A stretch of DNA of 5,030 bases, from assembly GCA_015658495.1 (NCBI GenBank), contig DQOT01000386.1:1-5030 (forward strand). The letters are read 5' to 3'. The DNA comes from Fidelibacterota bacterium (GTDB taxonomy: Bacteria > Fidelibacterota > Marinisomatia > Marinisomatales > UBA1611). Position 1 is the stretch's first letter, and every line of letters starts with the position of its first letter. The position numbers and the translations under genes are program-made. The notes beneath the pieces were generated by a model, which was not told where the DNA came from, did no database searches, and saw nothing but the letters and a program-made list of their open reading frames with translations. Shown here one piece after another: positions 1-5,030 of the stretch.

Positions 1-728
1 CTGAAATGGAAAAGAACCTGTCCGTCTGTCATCATTGTGACCATCATTTTCGGGTGGCACCCCAGGTTTATGTGGATCTCCTTTTAGACAATGGAAGCGA
101 AATCCAACTTTTCCAGAATCTTGAATCGAAGGACTTTTTAATATTTAAGGCCGTGAAGAAATACGCCGATCAAATTGTTGCAGCAAAAACCAAAACCGGT
201 GAAAAGGATGCCATCAAGGTTTATAATGGCAAGATCAATGGTGAATCCGTCGTCCTTGCGATTATGAATTTCCAATTCATAGGCGGCAGTATGGGCTCCG
301 TTGTAGGCGAAGCTGTTTCCCGCGCCATCCAAAAAGCGGATGAATTGAAAGTTCCCTTTTTATTGGTCTGTGCGTCAGGTGGTGCCCGGATGCAGGAAGG
401 AGCAATCTCCTTGATGCAACTGGCCAAGACCAGTTCACATTTGGCAAAATTTGCTAAAAATGGCGGACTTTATATTCCCATTTTAACCGACCCAACCACA
501 GGCGGCGTGACGGCAAGTTATGGCATGTTAGGCGACGTTATTCTCGCCGAACCCGGCGCATTGATCGGTTTTGCCGGTCCCCGCGTGATCAAGCAAACCA
601 TCGGTCAGGATCTGCCCAAAGGCTTCCAGCGATCGGAATTCTTATTGGAGAAAGGATTCATTGATCACATTGTGTCCAGAAGTGAAATGAAAGAAAAAAT
701 ATCGACCCTGATTTCACTTCTTACATGA
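1..728 (+). CDS. accD: Acetyl-CoA carboxylase carboxyltransferase beta subunit, 5'-truncated by window edge
   Basis: AccD pairs with AccA to form the carboxyltransferase of acetyl-CoA carboxylase. It moves the carboxyl group from biotin on AccB to acetyl-CoA, giving malonyl-CoA for fatty acid synthesis in the cytoplasm. Counting from the Met at base 6, the second half of the zinc ribbon is visible (CHHC, Cys8 and Cys11, followed by DHH). Then come the crotonase-fold motifs: GGSMGSVVGE at 93-102, SGGARMQEG at 124-132, TDPTTGGVTASYGMLGD at 161-177, GFAGPRVI at 188-195 and PKGFQRSEFLLEKG at 204-217. The frame is open back to base 1. From memory of E. coli AccD, the Met at base 6 matches about residue 39, so it is internal and roughly 38 residues, including the first Cys pair, lie upstream of the window. 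The C-terminus ends soon after the core and lacks the Pro-rich tail of the E. coli protein. The TGA stop (726-728) overlaps the surE start in ATGA. Confidence 0.97.
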   Translation, partial: EMEKNLSVCHHCDHHFRVAPQVYVDLLLDNGSEIQLFQNLESKDFLIFKAVKKYADQIVAAKTKTGEKDAIKVYNGKINGESVVLAIMNFQFIGGSMGSVVGEAVSRAIQKADELKVPFLLVCASGGARMQEGAISLMQLAKTSSHLAKFAKNGGLYIPILTDPTTGGVTASYGMLGDVILAEPGALIGFAGPRVIKQTIGQDLPKGFQRSEFLLEKGFIDHIVSRSEMKEKISTLISLLT

Positions 729-1484
729 GCCGACCCAAAATACTTATCACCAACGACGACGGTATTTTCGCACCGGGTATTCGTGCACTGTGGGAGGCCA
801 TGCGTGAAATTGGTGATCCTATCGTCATTGCTCCCGATACAGAACAAAGTGCCGTAGGCCATGCTATCACACTTACCGATCCATTACGCGTTATTCAGGT
901 TCATCGGTCCGGTGGATTTGAAGGGTTGGCCGTTTCCGGCACACCTTCTGATTGCGCAAAAATTGCCATCAAATCCATCCTTGATGAAAAACCGGATCTT
1001 CTGATTTCCGGTATCAATTCCGGTTCCAATGTGGGAACCAATATCATTTATTCCGGCACAATCTCTGCCGCTACAGAAGGAACCATGTTGGGTATCCCCT
1101 CCATAGCCATCAGTTTGGATTCTTATAAATCAGATGAATTTCGCGCTGCGAAAAAAGCAGCTATTGATTTAGCACACCATGTTTTGTATTATGGTGTCTC
1201 ACAGGGAACATTACTGAATGTAAATGTACCTTACTGTCCACCGGATGAGATCAAGGGTGTGAAAATCACCCGTCAGGGAACCCAATATTTCAAGGATGAA
1301 TTTGATAAACGTACCGATCCACGTGGCCGGACTTATTATTGGATGAAAGGCAATGTAGTGGACAAGGACGAGTCCGTGGATTTTGACGGAAAAGCCGTTT
1401 CTGAAAAATATATCAGTGTCACACCTATTCATTTTAATGTAACCAATGAATCCTATATGGATGAACTCAAAAGTCAATTCTCCA

Positions 1485-1492
<8 letters not shown>
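725..1492 (+). CDS. surE: 5'/3'-nucleotidase SurE
   Basis: SurE is a metal-dependent phosphatase that removes phosphate from nucleoside 5'- and 3'-monophosphates; some members also cleave short polyphosphate. It acts in the cytoplasm and is linked to stationary-phase survival and nucleotide salvage. The 255-residue length is normal for the family. The N-terminal motif ILITNDDGIFAPG carries metal ligands Asp11 and Asp12. Ser42 (in EQSAVGHAIT) and Asn98 (in ISGINSGSN) complete the usual metal site. YSGTISAATEG at 109-119, GIPSIAIS at 123-130 and the C-terminal DPRGRTYYW and ISVTP segments are also typical. The ATG start shares ATGA with the accD stop, and I see no Shine-Dalgarno motif upstream, so translation probably depends on ribosomes finishing accD. 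The 3' end overlaps guaA by 8 bases. Substrate preference cannot be read from the sequence. Confidence 0.97.
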
Positions 1493-3035
<1,543 letters not shown>

Positions 3036-3036
3036 G

Positions 3037-3067
3037 TTGGTGATTGGTAGCTGATGGGTTGGTTGAT
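3037..3067 (+). repeat. G/T-rich degenerate direct repeat after guaA
   Basis: TTGG occurs at 3037, 3044 and 3059, and TGAT at 3041, 3052 and 3064, so TTGGTGAT (3037-3044) recurs as TTGGTTGAT (3059-3067) 22 bases later. The strand has a single C over 31 bases, so it cannot form a strong hairpin and does not look like an intrinsic terminator. Short TTGGTGATTGGT-like tracts are scattered between genes in various bacteria, but whether this one belongs to a genome-wide family cannot be told from one copy. Confidence 0.4.
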
Positions 3068-3120
3068 AAAGTGAATTGCAGAAAAAAATCTATTTCTTTT
3101 AATATTATGGTTTTATTAGA

Positions 3121-3155
3121 GCCTTCGTGTAACTTCGTATTCTTTGCGGCTAAAA
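3121..3155 (+). repeat. Three-unit CTTCGT-type intergenic repeat
   Basis: Three similar units follow each other at 10- and 9-base steps: CTTCGTGTAA (3123), CTTCGTATT (3133) and CTTTGCGG (3142), then CTAAAA. On the opposite strand this reads CCGCAAAG, AATACGAAG, TTACACGAAGG. That is the pattern of the short dispersed intergenic repeats of the AACCACGAAGGACACGAAGG kind found in many environmental bacterial genomes, whose role is not settled. The flanks TTAGAGCC (3116-3123) and GGCTAA (3148-3153) can pair with a two-base bulge, so a weak stem enclosing the repeat is possible. The family resemblance is from memory and not checked. Confidence 0.5.
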
Positions 3156-3177
3156 TAATTTTAACACTTCACATGAT

Positions 3178-3182
3178 AAGGG
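3178..3182 (+). promoter_or_regulatory. Possible ribosome binding site for glmS
   Basis: AAGGG ends 10 bases before the glmS ATG and is the only purine-rich match to the anti-Shine-Dalgarno sequence near that start. The remaining leader (GTAACAAATAA) is A-rich and unstructured. The spacing is slightly long, so the site is plausible but weak. Confidence 0.35.
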
Positions 3183-3192
3183 TAACAAATAA

Positions 3193-5030
3193 ATGTGTGG
3201 AATTGTAGGATACATTGGATACAGGGACTCGGTCCCGATTTTATTAAAAGGGCTTAAGCGCTTAGAATATCGCGGCTATGATTCTGCAGGGATCGCTCTT
3301 GTACGGGATAAAAAACTCTCTTATTTAAAAAAAGCAGGAAAGGTATCCCAACTCCAATCTTTGGTGGATGATACACCCATGCAGGGGTTCATTGGATTGG
3401 CACATACACGCTGGGCGACGCATGGTGAGCCCAACGACATTAATGCTCATCCACATGTAGATCACACCGGGAAGATCGCTCTCGCTCATAATGGTATTAT
3501 TGAAAATTTCGGAACACTGAAACGGGTTTTGGAAGATCAGGGTGTTGCTTTCACCAGTGATACCGACTCCGAGGTCCTGGTTCAACTTATTTCCGCCCTG
3601 TATTATAACGGCAACACCATTACGTTCGAAGAAGCTGTCCGGGGCGCATTGCAAGAAGTGGTTGGCGCTTACGGTATTGTTGCTGTTTGCGCGGACGAAC
3701 CGGACACATTGATTGCCGCACGATTAGGAAGTCCACTGGTTTTGGGGATTGGCGAAGGCGAATATTTTTTAGCCAGTGATGCCTCTCCTATCGTGGAACA
3801 TACCCGAAATGTGATTTATCTCGACGATGGCGAAATGGTGAAACTAACTCAAAATGAACATGTAATTTCAGAAATCCATTCAAAAAATATTGTTACCAAA
3901 AAATTAAATGAGATCGATTTGAGTATTGAAGAGATTGAAAAAGGTGGATTTCCCCATTTTATGCTGAAGGAAATTTACGATCAGAGACATTCCATTACCG
4001 ATACCATGCGCGGCCGGCTAAACTTGGATGACGGTATTATTCATTTGGGTGGCATCGCAGATATTATCCCAAATCTTCTTTCTACATCCCGGATTTATAT
4101 CGTAGCCTGCGGTACATCCTGGCATGCAGGACTCATTGGAAAGCAATTGATTGAGAATTATGCCCATGTTCCGGTTCATGTGGAATATGCCTCCGAATTC
4201 CGCTATCGGAATGCCATTATTGACAGTAATACTGTTCTGATTGCCATCAGCCAATCGGGCGAAACGGCGGATACCTTGGCTGCTATCCGGAAAGCAAAAG
4301 AATTGGGCGCCTTGACACTTGGGATCTGTAATGTGGTTGGGAGCACCATCGCCCGAGAAACAGATAGTGGAATTTATACGCATGCTGGTCCAGAGATAGG
4401 TGTGGCCTCCACAAAAGCATTTACAGCACAGCTAACGGTTTTGACCCTGTTAGCATTAATGCTCGGTCAAAAATTGGGCATAGCCAAAGATCGAGGACAG
4501 AATCTGATCAATGCACTGAATAGAATTGATGAAGATGTGGCAACGATTTTACAGAATTTTGGCCAGATCAAAGCTGTAGCGAAACAAACCATGGAGGCGA
4601 ACAATTATCTCTATCTCGGTCGGGGGATCAATTTCCCCGTCGCCTTGGAAGGTGCGCTCAAATTAAAAGAGATTTCTTACATCCATGCAGAAGGCTATCC
4701 CGCTGCGGAGATGAAACACGGTCCCATTGCACTGATCGACGAAAATATGCCAGTTGTATTCATTGCGCCGCAAGATGCTACATTTTCCAAAATTCTGACA
4801 AATATTCAGGAAGTAAAAGCGAGGAAGGGGATTGTCATTGCCATCGCGGATAAACCGAATAAAGAATTAACATCCCTATCCGATTTTGTATTGGAAGTAC
4901 CCCAAACCCATCAGCATGTTTTTCCCATCACCAGTTCAATCATTTTGCAATTGCTGGCTTACGAATTAGCCGTCCTTCGCGGGTGTGATGTGGACATGCC
5001 TCGCAACCTCGCGAAAAGTGTAACGGTTGA
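3193..5030 (+). CDS. glmS: Glutamine:fructose-6-phosphate aminotransferase (isomerising), 3' end cut by window edge
   Basis: GlmS makes glucosamine-6-phosphate from fructose-6-phosphate and glutamine, the committed step to UDP-GlcNAc for peptidoglycan and LPS. The frame is open for 612 codons with no stop before the window ends. It starts MCGIVGYIG, so removal of Met exposes the nucleophile Cys2, which fixes the start. The class II glutaminase domain (about 2-235) shows LEYRGYDSAG at 24-33, HTRWATHGEP at 71-80, HNGIIEN at 99-105 and Asp125 in TSDTDSE. The first SIS domain has VACGTSWHAG at 304-313, ISQSGETADT at 352-361 and VASTKAFTAQ at 404-413. The second has EGALKLKEISYIHAEGY at 486-502 and KHGP at 508-511. 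Isomerase residues corresponding to E. coli Lys485, Glu488, His504 and Lys603 are Lys490, Glu493, His509 and Lys608. The protein reads to NLAKSVTV followed by 'ga', where the family normally ends SVTVE, so only one sense codon and the stop are probably missing. It has its own leader, unlike the overlapping genes upstream. Confidence 0.97.
   Translation, partial: MCGIVGYIGYRDSVPILLKGLKRLEYRGYDSAGIALVRDKKLSYLKKAGKVSQLQSLVDDTPMQGFIGLAHTRWATHGEPNDINAHPHVDHTGKIALAHNGIIENFGTLKRVLEDQGVAFTSDTDSEVLVQLISALYYNGNTITFEEAVRGALQEVVGAYGIVAVCADEPDTLIAARLGSPLVLGIGEGEYFLASDASPIVEHTRNVIYLDDGEMVKLTQNEHVISEIHSKNIVTKKLNEIDLSIEEIEKGGFPHFMLKEIYDQRHSITDTMRGRLNLDDGIIHLGGIADIIPNLLSTSRIYIVACGTSWHAGLIGKQLIENYAHVPVHVEYASEFRYRNAIIDSNTVLIAISQSGETADTLAAIRKAKELGALTLGICNVVGSTIARETDSGIYTHAGPEIGVASTKAFTAQLTVLTLLALMLGQKLGIAKDRGQNLINALNRIDEDVATILQNFGQIKAVAKQTMEANNYLYLGRGINFPVALEGALKLKEISYIHAEGYPAAEMKHGPIALIDENMPVVFIAPQDATFSKILTNIQEVKARKGIVIAIADKPNKELTSLSDFVLEVPQTHQHVFPITSSIILQLLAYELAVLRGCDVDMPRNLAKSVTV

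Larger units (their letters stand above)
3036..3192 (+). other. guaA-glmS intergenic region
   Basis: This 157-base stretch is the only gap in the window. From 5' to 3' it holds a G/T-rich degenerate repeat (3037-3067), an A/T-rich segment (about 3081-3118) where a promoter could sit, a three-unit CTTCGT-type repeat (3123-3149), and a short A/T palindrome TAAAAT-A-ATTTTA (3151-3163) before the glmS leader. One possible promoter is TTGCAG (3076-3081), an 18-base spacer, then TAATAT (3100-3105). Both hexamers are poor matches to the sigma-70 consensus, so this is only a suggestion. I see no GC-rich hairpin followed by a T run after guaA, so transcription may run on into glmS. I also see nothing resembling the glmS ribozyme core and no open frame of coding character. 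Confidence 0.6.

Noticed and set aside
1446..1484. Longer guaA reading with an upstream ATG at 1446 or 1461
   Set aside because: The extra residues lie within the surE C-terminal coding sequence, match nothing in the GuaA family, and the upstream bases offer no better ribosome binding site. The 1485 start aligns with known GuaA N-termini.
3138..3146. Bacteroidota-type -7 promoter element (TAnnTTTG)
   Set aside because: TATTCTTTG has one base too many between TA and TTTG, falls inside the repeat block, and has no TTTG element at the proper distance upstream.
3151..3163. TAAAAT-A-ATTTTA palindrome as a terminator or operator
   Set aside because: It is all A/T with a one-base centre, so it cannot form a stable RNA hairpin, and such palindromes are expected by chance in A/T-rich DNA.
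3036..3192. glmS ribozyme/riboswitch in the leader
   Set aside because: The gap is about the right length, but I see no AGCGCC-type core or the nested pairing of the ribozyme. The DNA is A/T-rich and repeat-like, and the ribozyme is mostly known from Firmicutes.
3325..3654. Antisense open frame of 109 codons
   Set aside because: It lies entirely opposite the glutaminase domain of glmS, has no recognisable motif, and is explained as a shadow of a strongly conserved gene.
4018..4383. Antisense open frame of 121 codons
   Set aside because: It lies opposite the first SIS domain of glmS. Its sequence is the mirror of conserved GlmS coding and shows no protein family features.

Overview
The window is ordinary bacterial core metabolism, with four genes all on the + strand: the 3' part of accD, complete surE, complete guaA, and glmS, which is cut one or two codons before its natural end. 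Base composition is moderate, coding is dense, and codon use looks similar across all four genes, with no sign of transferred DNA. The proteins identify a Gram-negative-type bacterium only loosely. Weak or absent Shine-Dalgarno motifs and an intergenic CTTCGTG-type repeat would fit an environmental lineage of the FCB/Marinimicrobia kind, but that placement is a guess that the sequence alone cannot settle.

Layout: 1-728 is the acetyl-CoA carboxylase beta subunit, missing its N-terminus. 725-1492 is the SurE 5'/3'-nucleotidase, overlapping accD by 4 bases (ATGA). 1485-3035 is GMP synthase, overlapping surE by 8 bases (ATGAATAG). These three genes are almost certainly one transcript with translational coupling. 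3036-3192 is the only intergenic region. It holds a G/T-rich degenerate direct repeat, an A/T-rich stretch, a three-unit CTTCGT-type repeat and the glmS leader. 3193-5030 is glutamine:fructose-6-phosphate aminotransferase. Its frame stays open to the last base, so it is easy to miss in any scan that requires a stop codon.

The genes feed different biosynthetic pathways: malonyl-CoA for fatty acids (AccD), nucleotide turnover (SurE), guanine nucleotides (GuaA) and glucosamine-6-phosphate for peptidoglycan and LPS (GlmS). GuaA and GlmS are both glutamine amidotransferases but of unrelated classes: a class I Cys-His-Glu triad versus a class II N-terminal-Cys enzyme. SurE can hydrolyse nucleoside monophosphates, and its message is coupled to the enzyme that makes GMP. 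All key catalytic residues that can be checked are present. I see no undescribed system here; the 157-base gap before glmS and the overlapping surE-guaA pair are the parts most worth a second look.
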